64,000 nucleotides of DNA from CAG-390 sp003523225 (GTDB lineage Bacteria > Bacillota > Clostridia > Oscillospirales > CAG-272), in contig CABPZE010000006.1 in the NCBI GenBank assembly GCA_902461815.1, positions 34,715 to 98,714 on the forward strand, given 5' to 3'. Below, one piece after another: positions 52,273 to 60,087 of this stretch (the stretch's first letter is position 1; every line of letters starts with the position of its first letter). A program made the translations under genes and the position numbers. Below the pieces are notes generated by a model. That model was given only the letters and a program-made list of their open reading frames with translations, had not been told where the DNA came from and ran no database searches.

Positions 52273-52925
52273 AGCTGAAAATTCTTATAGCCTCCCGCAA
52301 CCGGGGAAAGATCGCGGAGCTGCACCGGCTGCTTACGGCATATATCGACGGTGCGGAGCTTGAGCTTGTTTCGCTCGACGACGTGGGCTTTACCGGTGAA
52401 ATTGAGGAAAACGGCAGCAGCTTTGCCGAAAACGCCATGATAAAGGCGCGCACGGCGGCGGATTTTTCCGGACTTATTTCGGTAGGAGACGATTCCGGAC
52501 TTTCGGTCTATGCTCTTGACGGAGAACCGGGGATCTATTCGGCGCGGTACGCCGGAGAGGGTCATGATGACGCGGCAAACAATGCAAAGCTGCTTGAAAA
52601 GCTTAAGGGTCAGAGCTGCCGCGAAGCCGCGTTTATCTGCGCGATGGCGTGTGTTTTCCCCGAAGGCTGTGCCGTCGGTGGCGATCCCATTGAGGTCACG
52701 GGCGTATGCGAGGGGGAGATCCTCTGCGCGCCGCGCGGCGAGGGCGGCTTCGGATATGATCCGCTGTTCTGGTTTGACGAGCTTGGACATACCTTTGCCG
52801 AGCTTTCAGGCGATGAAAAGAATTCGATAAGTCACCGCGGAAGAGCGGCGGCGGCGCTTGGCAGAGAGCTTTCTGAACGAATTGCCGCTGTCGGCGAGGA
52901 AGCCGCTGAAAATTCACAGAAATAA
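52269..52925 (+). CDS. rdgB: Non-canonical purine NTP pyrophosphatase (RdgB/HAM1)
   Basis: A 218-residue hydrolase that removes XTP, ITP and dITP from the nucleotide pool. Motifs: SRNRGKIAELHRLL at the N-terminus, VGDDSGLSVYALDGEPGIYSAR in the middle and the C-terminal FAELSGDEKNSISHRGRAA. ATG overlaps the ftsY stop by 4 bases. Length and motifs are normal for the family. Confidence 0.95.
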   Translation: MKLKILIASRNRGKIAELHRLLTAYIDGAELELVSLDDVGFTGEIEENGSSFAENAMIKARTAADFSGLISVGDDSGLSVYALDGEPGIYSARYAGEGHDDAANNAKLLEKLKGQSCREAAFICAMACVFPEGCAVGGDPIEVTGVCEGEILCAPRGEGGFGYDPLFWFDELGHTFAELSGDEKNSISHRGRAAAALGRELSERIAAVGEEAAENSQK

Positions 52926-52942
52926 AATTATTGGTATTGAAA

Positions 52943-53233
52943 ATGAAACTGACATCAAAGCAGCGCGCACAGCTGCGTTCGCTTGCCGCCGATATTCCGA
53001 CCATAATGCAGATAGGCAAGGACGGAATAAGCGAAAATCTGATAAAGACCGTTGGCGACGCGCTTGAAGCTCGGGAGCTTATAAAGCTCTCGGTGCTTGA
53101 TAACTGCGGAGAGACGCCGCGTTCGGCGGCTGAGACGCTTGCCGAAGCCACGGGAGCCGAGGTGGTATCCACCATCGGACGCAAGCTGATACTTTACCGC
53201 GAGTCTGCAACCCGCAAGACCATAGAGCTATGA
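52943..53233 (+). CDS. yhbY: Ribosome-assembly RNA-binding protein YhbY
   Basis: A 96-residue CRM-domain protein: KLTSKQRAQLRSLA, the IGKDGISENL loop (GxxG-type) and the C-terminal VVSTIGRKLILYR strand. It associates with the 50S ribosomal precursor. Start chosen at ATG 52943, matching homologue length, though no clear Shine-Dalgarno site is seen. It overlaps nadD by 4 bases (ATGA). Confidence 0.9.
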   Translation: MKLTSKQRAQLRSLAADIPTIMQIGKDGISENLIKTVGDALEARELIKLSVLDNCGETPRSAAETLAEATGAEVVSTIGRKLILYRESATRKTIEL

Positions 53234-53889
53234 GCGCGCCGGAAATTACCGCCAATCCCTTCGGAATGCGCCGCATAGGTATTTACGGTGGGACGTTTGC
53301 GCCTCCTCATAACGGTCATGTTGCCGCGGCGAGAGCGTTTCTCTCCCAGATGCGGCTTGACTACCTGTACGTTATTCCGGCGTATCTGCCGCCTCACAAG
53401 CGGCTTGATTTCCTGGACGACCCCCGGGACAGACTGCGTATGTGCGAGCTTGCCTTCGGGAATATTGAGGGTGTTGTGGTCAGTGACACCGAACAGCGCA
53501 GGGGAGGAAAAAGCTACACCGTGGACACACTGCGTGAGCTGTCCGCTCCAGACACAAGGCTGTTTCTGCTTTGCGGCACGGATATGCTGCTGACGCTTGA
53601 CACATGGCACGAGGCTGAGGAAATATTCAGGCTTTGCTACCCGATATATGTCCGCCGCGAGAGCGACGAGTCGCTTGACTCACGCATAGTGGCAAAAATA
53701 AAGGAATACTATGAAAAATACAATGCCGTGGTGCGCCGTGTGGTAACGCCGCCGATCGAGATATCCTCAACCGACGTCCGCCGCGCAGCCGCCGCGGGAA
53801 AGAGCCTTGCCGGTATGGTCCCGCCCGCTGTTGAAGCGTACATACGCGAACACGGTCTTTACGGTGCGCCTGCCGCGCCGCAGGTCTGA
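53230..53889 (+). CDS. nadD: Nicotinate-nucleotide adenylyltransferase
   Basis: A 219-residue enzyme making deamido-NAD from nicotinate mononucleotide and ATP. The nucleotidyltransferase signature GIYGGTFAPPHNGH and the ISSTDVRR motif near the end are clear. The start overlaps the yhbY stop; an internal ATG at 53266 would begin right before the catalytic strand and cannot be excluded. Gene order yhbY-nadD-yqeK-rsfS is conserved in Firmicutes. Confidence 0.95.
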   Translation: MSAPEITANPFGMRRIGIYGGTFAPPHNGHVAAARAFLSQMRLDYLYVIPAYLPPHKRLDFLDDPRDRLRMCELAFGNIEGVVVSDTEQRRGGKSYTVDTLRELSAPDTRLFLLCGTDMLLTLDTWHEAEEIFRLCYPIYVRRESDESLDSRIVAKIKEYYEKYNAVVRRVVTPPIEISSTDVRRAAAAGKSLAGMVPPAVEAYIREHGLYGAPAAPQV

Positions 53890-53902
53890 GAGAGGTGTTC
53901 TC

Positions 53903-54598
53903 ATGTGCGTATCCGAAAAAGATCCGGCTTGGGGCATTGATGACGCGGCGCTTGACGCTTTGCGCGCACAGCTCCCCGGTATGCTGTCCGGCAAACGGGC
54001 GCGTCATGTGCTGGGTGTTGAAAGAATGGCGGTGACGCTTGGCGGGCTATTTACCCCCGATCCGGAGAGTATTCTGCTGCTGCGGGGGGCGGCGCTTCTT
54101 CACGATATTACCAAAGAGCTTAGCACCGATGAGCACACCGCAATACTGCGTGCTCACGGCGAGGAGCCTTCCGAGTGCGACATCCGCGCGCCGAAAACGC
54201 TTCACGCCCGGACGGCAGCCCTGATAATTCCGGAACGCTTTCCTCAGTTTGCCGACCCGCGTATTCTGTCGGCGGTGCGCTGGCATACCACCGGGCGCGA
54301 GGGAATGACGGTCTGTGACAAAATAATTTATTTTGCCGATTATATCGACGACACACGCACCTATCCCGACTGCGTTCGTCTGCGTGAGCTGTTTTTTGAA
54401 GCCGAGCCTGAAAAAATTCCGTATGAAGCACGTATGCTGCATTTTGACCGGCTGATAGCCATGTCATTTGACATGACGCTGCGCGATCTTATCGCCGAGG
54501 GTCTACCGATAAGCCCCGACACAATTGCGGCAAGAAACTCAATACTCTGCCGACTTATAAGATCCAAAGAAGAAAAAACAATAAAGGAAAATAAATAA
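53903..54598 (+). CDS. yqeK: HD-domain phosphohydrolase YqeK (Ap4A hydrolase)
   Basis: A 231-residue cytoplasmic metallo-phosphohydrolase of the YqeK family, whose members split diadenosine tetraphosphate symmetrically. HD motif residues: HVLGVERMA, LLHDITKE (HD pair), a histidine in VRWHTTGREGM and Asp in YFADYIDDTR. Start is the ATG at 53903 after GAGAGGTG; an earlier open frame overlaps nadD and is not used. It sits 13 bases after nadD. Confidence 0.92.
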   Translation: MCVSEKDPAWGIDDAALDALRAQLPGMLSGKRARHVLGVERMAVTLGGLFTPDPESILLLRGAALLHDITKELSTDEHTAILRAHGEEPSECDIRAPKTLHARTAALIIPERFPQFADPRILSAVRWHTTGREGMTVCDKIIYFADYIDDTRTYPDCVRLRELFFEAEPEKIPYEARMLHFDRLIAMSFDMTLRDLIAEGLPISPDTIAARNSILCRLIRSKEEKTIKENK

Positions 54599-54602
54599 AT
54601 AA

Positions 54603-55019
54603 ATGAAAGTTGAAATCAGATTCACTCCGGACGGAGTGCCGGAGCCTCTCTCGCTTGCCGAGGAGATATACCGTGTGCTTGATGCGCACCGCGGCGAGGA
54701 TATTGCCGTGCTTCATGTCGGTTCTCAGATAGAGATAGCCGATTATTTCGTGCTTTGCACCGCCACCTCCACCACGCACGTCCGCGCGCTGACCGATGAG
54801 GTGGAATTCAGGACAAGCGAGGCGGGCGCCCCGCCGCTTGCCGCCGAGGGCAGGGGGGACAAGAACTCCTGGATGGTGCTTGATTACGGTTCTGTAATGG
54901 TACACGTTTTCACCAGAGACGCGCGTCAGTTCTATAATCTTGACAAGCTGTATTCCGATACCGAAAAGGTGGAGGTCTCTCCGCGCGCAGAAGCGGAGGA
55001 AGCGGACTCCGCCGAATGA
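54603..55019 (+). CDS. rsfS: Ribosomal silencing factor RsfS
   Basis: A 138-residue protein of the RsfS/Iojap family, which binds L14 of the 50S subunit and prevents subunit joining when nutrients are scarce. Characteristic segments: VLHVGSQIEIADYFVLCTAT, STTHVRALTDEVE, and WMVLDYGSVMVHVFTRDAR. N-terminal extension (about 25 residues) is slightly longer than usual and the acidic tail is poorly conserved. Spacing to yqeK is 4 bases. Confidence 0.95.
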   Translation: MKVEIRFTPDGVPEPLSLAEEIYRVLDAHRGEDIAVLHVGSQIEIADYFVLCTATSTTHVRALTDEVEFRTSEAGAPPLAAEGRGDKNSWMVLDYGSVMVHVFTRDARQFYNLDKLYSDTEKVEVSPRAEAEEADSAE

Positions 55020-55080
55020 TACAGGCGTTAAGCCCGCGGTTGCAAAAGTCGCGCATGGTCGCGCATTTTCAGGAAACTCC

Positions 55081-55147
55081 GGTGTAAAAAACAATATCAG
55101 CTTGTAATAACACAGCGTTTTTTACACCTGTTGTGCCCGGCACAACA
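55081..55147 (+). promoter_or_regulatory. Two adjacent inverted repeats in the leuS leader
   Basis: First: GGTGTAAAAAAC (55081-55092) with GTTTTTTACACC (55117-55128), a 12-bp perfect repeat around 24 bases. Second, directly adjoining: TGTTGTGC (55129-55136) with GCACAACA (55140-55147), 8 bp with a 3-base loop. They end 4 bases before the AGAAAGG ribosome site. No T-box motif is present. They may form a terminator-like or translation-controlling structure. Confidence 0.5.
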
Positions 55148-55171
55148 AAAAGAAAGGCATGGTTGATTGTT

Positions 55172-57583
55172 ATGAAATACGATTATCTGGCAGTAGAGAA
55201 AAAATGGCAGGATAAATGGGAGCAGGCGGGGGTCTTTCGCGCTGTTGATGAGCCGGAAGCCGGAGGCAAGCCCAAATTTTACGCACTCGTTGAATTTCCT
55301 TACCCCAGCGGAGCCGGAATGCACGTTGGGCATATAAAGGCATATTCCGGACTTGAGGTCGTTTCCCGTATGCGCAGGATGCAGGGCTACAATGTGCTGT
55401 TCCCGATGGGTTTTGACGCTTTCGGTCTGCCCACCGAAACCTACGCAATCAAGACAGGAACGCATCCACGTGTCGTCACCGACAAAAACATTGCAAAATT
55501 CACTCAGCAGCTGAAGCGCGTGGGCTATGGCTTTGACTGGAGCAGAGTCGTTGACACCACGGATGAGGATTATTATCGCTGGACACAGTGGATCTTCCTC
55601 AAAATGTTCGAAAAGGGACTTGCCTTCCGTGATACTGCGCTGGTAAACTACTGCCCTAACTGCAAGGTGGTGCTGTCAAACGAGGACTCACAGGGCGGCA
55701 AGTGCGATATCTGCCACAGCGACGTGGTGCAGAAGTCAAAGGACGTCTGGTATCTGCGCATTACCGAGTATGCCGACCGTCTGCTTCAGGGGCTTGAAAA
55801 GGTGGATTATCTGCCGAACATAAAGCAGCAGCAGGTCAACTGGATAGGCAAGTCGGAGGGCGCGTTTGTAAACTTCGGCATCGCCGGAAAGGAAGAAAAG
55901 CTGCGCATTTACACCACCCGTCCCGACACCCTGTTCGGCGTAACATTCATGGTCATGGCGCCGGAGCATCCTCTTATCGACAAGTATTCCGCAGAGATAG
56001 CGAATATGGATGCTGTCACCGCCTACCGAGCCGAATGCGCAAAGAAGACGGAATTTGAGCGCACTCAGCTTGTAAAGGACAAGACCGGCGTGCGGCTTGA
56101 GGGACTGAGAGCAGTGAATCCGCTTAACGGCAAGGAGATCCCGATATATATTGCAGACTATGTTATGATGGGATACGGTACCGGCGCCATAATGGCGGTT
56201 CCGGCTCACGATTCCCGCGACTGGGAGTTTGCGCATAAGTTCGGAATTGATGTTATCGAGGTAATAAAGGGCGGAGATGTTGAAAAGGAAGCCTATACCG
56301 GCGACGGCGAGATGGTCAATTCCGGTTTCCTTAACGGCTTTACCAATAAAAAGGCTTCTATCCGCCGCGCTATCGAGGAGCTTGAGCGTCTCGGCGTCGG
56401 AGAAGGCGGCGTTCAGTACAAGATGAAGGACTGGGCGTTCAACCGTCAGCGCTACTGGGGCGAGCCGATACCGATAATTCATTGCCCGAAGTGCGGAATG
56501 GTTCCCGTGCCGTATGAGGAGCTGCCGTTGCGTCTGCCCGAAATGACCGAGTTTGCTCCGGGGCAGAACGGAGAGTCACCTCTTGCGCGTATAGATTCCT
56601 TTGTTCACTGCAAATGCCCGAAATGCGGAGGCGAGGCGCGCCGTGAGACTGACACAATGCCGCAGTGGGCAGGCTCGTCATGGTACTTCCTGCGCTATGT
56701 TGACCCGCACAACAACAAGTGTATTGCCGACTATGACAAGCTGAAATACTGGATGCCCGTTGACTGGTACAACGGCGGTATGGAGCACGTGACACGGCAT
56801 ATGATCTACTCCCGCTTCTGGCATAAGTTCCTTTACGACCTTGGCGTCGTACCCTGTGACGAGCCGTATGCCAAGCGTACCGCACAGGGTCTGATCCTCG
56901 GTCCGGATGGCGAGAAAATGTCAAAATCCAAGGGGAATGTGGTAGACCCCAATAACGTCATTGACGCTTACGGAGCGGACGTGTTGCGTACTTATATTCT
57001 CTTTATGGGGGATTATTCAGCCGCCGCGCCGTGGTCGGAAAGCAGCGTCAAGGGCTGCAAGAGATTCCTTGAAAGAGTTGCCGACCTGCCCGGTATGGTA
57101 AAGGGAAGCGGCGTGACTCCCGCGCTTGAGTCTTCCTTCCACAAGACCGTAAAGAAGGTCACGGACGATTACAACAGTCTTAAATTCAACACCGCCATCG
57201 CGGCGCTGATGGGACTGCTCAATGAGATCTGTGACTGCGGCAGCCTCACCCGCGATGAGCTTGTGACTTACATCAAGCTGCTCTCCCCGGTAGCTCCGCA
57301 CCTGTGCGAGGAGATAAACGAGAAGCTCGGAAACAGTGAAATGCTTGCTGTCTCCACGTGGCCGGAGTACGACGAGGGGAAAACGGTCGACGCGACGGTT
57401 GAAATAGCAGTGCAGGTCAACGGTAAGCTCCGCTCGACTGTTACCCTGCCACTGGATTGCCCGCGCGACGAGGCTCTTGCCGCCGCTAAGGCTGACGCGC
57501 GTGTTGCGGCGTCGATAGAGGGTAAAACCGTTGTCAAGGAAATTACCGTTCCGAATAAGATCATAAACATTGTCGTAAAATAA
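55172..57583 (+). CDS. leuS: Leucyl-tRNA synthetase
   Basis: An 803-residue class I synthetase. PYPSGAGMHVGHIKAY holds the HIGH-type motif (HVGH); KMSKSKGN is the KMSKS loop; the editing CP1 domain has TTRPDTLFGVTFMVMAPEHP. Zinc-type cysteine pairs are seen (CPNCKVVLSNEDSQGGKCDIC and CPKCG). The start is placed at ATG 55172 to fit homologues; TTG at 55163 with AGAAAGG 5 bases upstream is a competing start. A leader with two inverted repeats precedes it. Confidence 0.96.
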   Translation: MKYDYLAVEKKWQDKWEQAGVFRAVDEPEAGGKPKFYALVEFPYPSGAGMHVGHIKAYSGLEVVSRMRRMQGYNVLFPMGFDAFGLPTETYAIKTGTHPRVVTDKNIAKFTQQLKRVGYGFDWSRVVDTTDEDYYRWTQWIFLKMFEKGLAFRDTALVNYCPNCKVVLSNEDSQGGKCDICHSDVVQKSKDVWYLRITEYADRLLQGLEKVDYLPNIKQQQVNWIGKSEGAFVNFGIAGKEEKLRIYTTRPDTLFGVTFMVMAPEHPLIDKYSAEIANMDAVTAYRAECAKKTEFERTQLVKDKTGVRLEGLRAVNPLNGKEIPIYIADYVMMGYGTGAIMAVPAHDSRDWEFAHKFGIDVIEVIKGGDVEKEAYTGDGEMVNSGFLNGFTNKKASIRRAIEELERLGVGEGGVQYKMKDWAFNRQRYWGEPIPIIHCPKCGMVPVPYEELPLRLPEMTEFAPGQNGESPLARIDSFVHCKCPKCGGEARRETDTMPQWAGSSWYFLRYVDPHNNKCIADYDKLKYWMPVDWYNGGMEHVTRHMIYSRFWHKFLYDLGVVPCDEPYAKRTAQGLILGPDGEKMSKSKGNVVDPNNVIDAYGADVLRTYILFMGDYSAAAPWSESSVKGCKRFLERVADLPGMVKGSGVTPALESSFHKTVKKVTDDYNSLKFNTAIAALMGLLNEICDCGSLTRDELVTYIKLLSPVAPHLCEEINEKLGNSEMLAVSTWPEYDEGKTVDATVEIAVQVNGKLRSTVTLPLDCPRDEALAAAKADARVAASIEGKTVVKEITVPNKIINIVVK

Positions 57584-57633
57584 GCTGTATACCGCTATGA
57601 CTGCGGTTGGCGGATTTTACACAGTACCTCATT

Positions 57634-57663
57634 GGGGCTGTTGTGCATAAGCGCAGCAGCCCC
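57634..57663 (+). terminator. 13-bp hairpin after leuS (terminator-like)
   Basis: Arms 57634-57646 and 57651-57663 (GGGGCTGTTGTGC type, two G-U pairs) with a 4-base ATAA loop. No T tract follows. It belongs to the recurring GGGCTGC hairpin family. Confidence 0.6.
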
Positions 57664-57794
57664 GGTCAATGTCGCATGATACGGATGGGATCACGCTTTG
57701 ACGCGGTATCGTAACTGTACCTGATTGTGTTCGCCCAAAACTGTCAAAACGCGCACCATGTGCGCAGCTGTAAAACAAAGCACGGATCAATAAT

Positions 57795-59234
57795 ATGAAT
57801 TCATCAAAGTTCACAAAATATTTCGGAGATGCACCGTTCTGGCGCAGCATAGCTCAACTGGCTTTGCCGATAGCGCTTCAGAACCTGCTCTCAAGCTCTT
57901 TTTCACTTGTAGACACTCTCATGGTGGGGCAACTTGGGGACATTCCCCTGTCTGCCGTGGGAATGGCGGGGCAGTTCGGCTGGTTTCTTTCAATGATACT
58001 CTTTGGCTTTACCTCCGGACTGTCTATGTTTGTGTCTCAGTATTGGGGCGCTCAGGATAGAAGATCAATACACAGGGTCTACGGTATCGCGCTGACCCTT
58101 GCCTGTGGGAGCGCAGCGGTCTTTACCGCCGCCGGTGCGCTTTTGCCGCGCGGAGTGATCTCGATCTTCAACCGCGAGGCTCAGGTGCTTGAGGTTGGCT
58201 CGTCATACCTTGCCATTGCGGCGTTTTCCTATCCTGCGATCGCGCTTAACTATATTTTTATGGGCGTGCTGCGCGCCACCGAGCAGGTAAGGCTGCCGCT
58301 TTGCGTCACGTCCGTGACCACCGTGCTCAACGGGATACTTGACTATGTCCTGATATTCGGCGTAGGACCAATTCCGGCTCTCGGCGCGCGCGGCGCGGCA
58401 ATAGCCACGGTAATTTCGGCGTGGCTTTCTCCGATGATCATTTTTATTGTGTCGCTTTGCCGGAAAAATATCCTTATTGCTTCTCCGGCGGAGATATTCA
58501 ATTTCAAGGGCGGATATTTTCCTGTTTTTCTCCGTCGCGCCATGCCGGTGGTTGCCAACGAAACGCTATGGGGCGCGGGAACGCTGGTCTTCAACATAAT
58601 CTTTTCAAACCTCGGCGCGGGCAACTATGCCGCGGTCACTATCATGCGCACCTTTGAAAGCATTGCCTTTGTGTTCTTTGTAGGTCTTGGCAACGCTTCC
58701 AGCGTTATCGTGGGGAAATCTGTCGGGGCAGGGGACATCGACGCCGCCGTGCGCGATTCACGTCGTTTTTCGGTGCTTGTTCCCACCTTTTCGCTGCTGC
58801 TCGGAACGCTTATTATCATATTCAGCCGTCAGATAGTCGGAATATTCGACCTCGGCGGCACAATTACCGAGGATACGCTTACGACCGCGGTCTATATCCT
58901 TGCAATTTACGCCGCCGAAATGCCGATACGCAATATTCCGTATATAATGATATGCGGCATCTTCCGCCCGGGAGGAGAAACCAAGGTCGGCATGAAGTAC
59001 GATCTGATGTTCCTCTGGCTGCTTTCGCTTCCCGCAACGCTGTGCGCCGCTTTTCTGTTCAGACTTCCTTTTCCCGCGGTTTTCGCCACCATGTACATTG
59101 CCGAGGATTGGCTGAAGGCGTTCTTCTGCGTAAGATACTACCTTACCGGAAAATGGCTGAAGCCGGTCACTCCTGAGGGTAAACGGGGACTTGAGCTTTA
59201 TCGAGAGGGAGTCTCCGCGTCCTCAAAGGGATGA
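57795..59234 (+). CDS. MATE family multidrug/metabolite efflux transporter
   Basis: A 479-residue integral membrane protein with 12 predicted spans in two similar halves. MATE traits: LSSSFSLVDTLMVGQLGD in span 1-2, MAGQFGWFLSM, and a second-half repeat starting GTLVFNIIFSNLGAGNYAAV. The family exports drugs or metabolites in exchange for H+ or Na+. The ribosome site is weak (CGGA). It lies alone between leuS and rpsT with no clear promoter identified. Confidence 0.9.
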   Translation: MNSSKFTKYFGDAPFWRSIAQLALPIALQNLLSSSFSLVDTLMVGQLGDIPLSAVGMAGQFGWFLSMILFGFTSGLSMFVSQYWGAQDRRSIHRVYGIALTLACGSAAVFTAAGALLPRGVISIFNREAQVLEVGSSYLAIAAFSYPAIALNYIFMGVLRATEQVRLPLCVTSVTTVLNGILDYVLIFGVGPIPALGARGAAIATVISAWLSPMIIFIVSLCRKNILIASPAEIFNFKGGYFPVFLRRAMPVVANETLWGAGTLVFNIIFSNLGAGNYAAVTIMRTFESIAFVFFVGLGNASSVIVGKSVGAGDIDAAVRDSRRFSVLVPTFSLLLGTLIIIFSRQIVGIFDLGGTITEDTLTTAVYILAIYAAEMPIRNIPYIMICGIFRPGGETKVGMKYDLMFLWLLSLPATLCAAFLFRLPFPAVFATMYIAEDWLKAFFCVRYYLTGKWLKPVTPEGKRGLELYREGVSASSKG

Positions 59235-59295
59235 GGTTATCATGGCTTTTTGAGAAAAAATAAAAGATAAATCTGAAAAACTTCTTAAAAGACTA

Positions 59296-59324
59296 TTGCA
59301 ATTCAGACGCAAATGTGGTATCAT
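59296..59324 (+). promoter_or_regulatory. Sigma-A promoter of rpsT with extended -10
   Basis: TTGCAA at 59296-59301, 17-base spacer, TATCAT at 59319-59324, preceded by TGG (extended -10). rpsT starts 79 bases after. Confidence 0.75.
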
Positions 59325-59402
59325 ATATAAATGTGAAGAATTGACGCGCGCGACCTCTCAGGCGTGGGTCGGGCTTCATGATTAACAGGGGAGGTGAATA
59401 TC

Positions 59403-59666
59403 TTGGCAAATATCAAATCCGCGAAAAAGCGCATTAAAGTCATTAAGGCTAAAACACTTCGCAACAAGATGGCGCACAACCAGCTGCGTACCATTATAAA
59501 GAAGTTCCATGCTGCCGTCGAGTCCGGTGACAAGGAAGCTGCAAAGAGCGCATATCTGCTTGCTGTTAAGAAGGTCGATCAGGCTGCCGCGCACGGTATC
59601 ATCCATAAGAACGCTGCCGCGCACAAAAAGAGCCAGTTCACAAAGGCCCTCAACGCAATGGCGTAA
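59403..59666 (+). CDS. rpsT: 30S ribosomal protein S20
   Basis: An 87-residue basic ribosomal protein, the normal S20 length when started at TTG 59403 (strong GGGGAGGTG site 6 bases upstream): ANIKSAKKRIKVIKAKTLRN, then helices to HKKSQFTKALNAM. S20 binds 16S rRNA early in assembly. An in-frame GTG at 59394 lies inside the ribosome site and is not a likely start. Strong terminator at 59704-59756. Confidence 0.95.
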   Translation: MANIKSAKKRIKVIKAKTLRNKMAHNQLRTIIKKFHAAVESGDKEAAKSAYLLAVKKVDQAAAHGIIHKNAAAHKKSQFTKALNAMA

Positions 59667-59703
59667 GCTCAGAGAACTTTCATATATCTGTCGATGCCCG
59701 GCA

Positions 59704-59756
59704 GAAAAAAAGAAAAAGGAACGCAAGTCGTGCTTGCGGCCTTTTTCTTTTTTTCT
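59704..59756 (+). terminator. Terminator of rpsT
   Basis: A long stem with A-rich 5' side and T-rich 3' side: GAAAAAAAGAAAAAGG and its near complement enclose CGCAAG/CTTGCG (59722-59727, 59733-59738), followed by a T-rich run. Typical ribosomal gene terminator; likely bidirectional. Confidence 0.9.
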
Positions 59757-60087
59757 TATATAGCACTGCATATATTTTGCGATTGGAATAATGATGTTTT
59801 TTGTCTTATGCTATGCAATAAAGGGCGAAGAAAAATATTTTATTCAAATAATACTTTATATCAAATATATTATTGACAAATTCCATAAATTATATTATTA
59901 TATAATTGAACAAAGCAAATAAGGGGTCATAAAGGCAATATGTTTCCGGCAGGCAATGCCTGTTACTTGAAGCACGGAACGGCATAAGCGTATGTGTTTG
60001 CATCAGCGTTACAAAAATGAATATAAAGCCGTGCATGACTTATCGTGCGTCGCTTTATAAATAAAAACAAAAAGGAGAAGCAAGGCT
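59757..60087. other. AT-rich intergenic zone and long leader of the C39-like gene
   Basis: After the rpsT terminator base composition drops sharply toward A and T. It contains the promoter listed at 59873-59901 and about 180 bases of leader. The leader has a small GGCAGGC/GCCTG hairpin (about 59953-59967) and ATAAAGC/GCTTTAT (60023-60029 with 60052-60058). No known riboswitch class was recognised and no gene was found. Confidence 0.5.
59873..59901 (+). promoter_or_regulatory. Sigma-A-like promoter of the secreted C39-like gene
   Basis: TTGACA at 59873-59878, 17-base spacer, TATTAT at 59896-59901. A TATAAT at 59901-59906 lies too far (22 bases) to pair with the same -35 box. Confidence 0.65.

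Noticed and set aside
52931..52942. Earlier TTG start for yhbY
   Set aside because: It adds only four residues, not found in the family, and has no ribosome site.
55020..55171. T-box in the leuS leader
   Set aside because: No TGGNACCG core was found; only inverted repeats are present.
59394..59402. GTG start for rpsT
   Set aside because: It lies within the GGGGAGGTG ribosome site that serves TTG 59403, and the latter gives the normal S20 N-terminus.
59902..60087. Riboswitch in the leader of the C39-like gene
   Set aside because: Small hairpins are present but no conserved core (c-di-GMP, SAM, THF, glycine) could be matched by eye.
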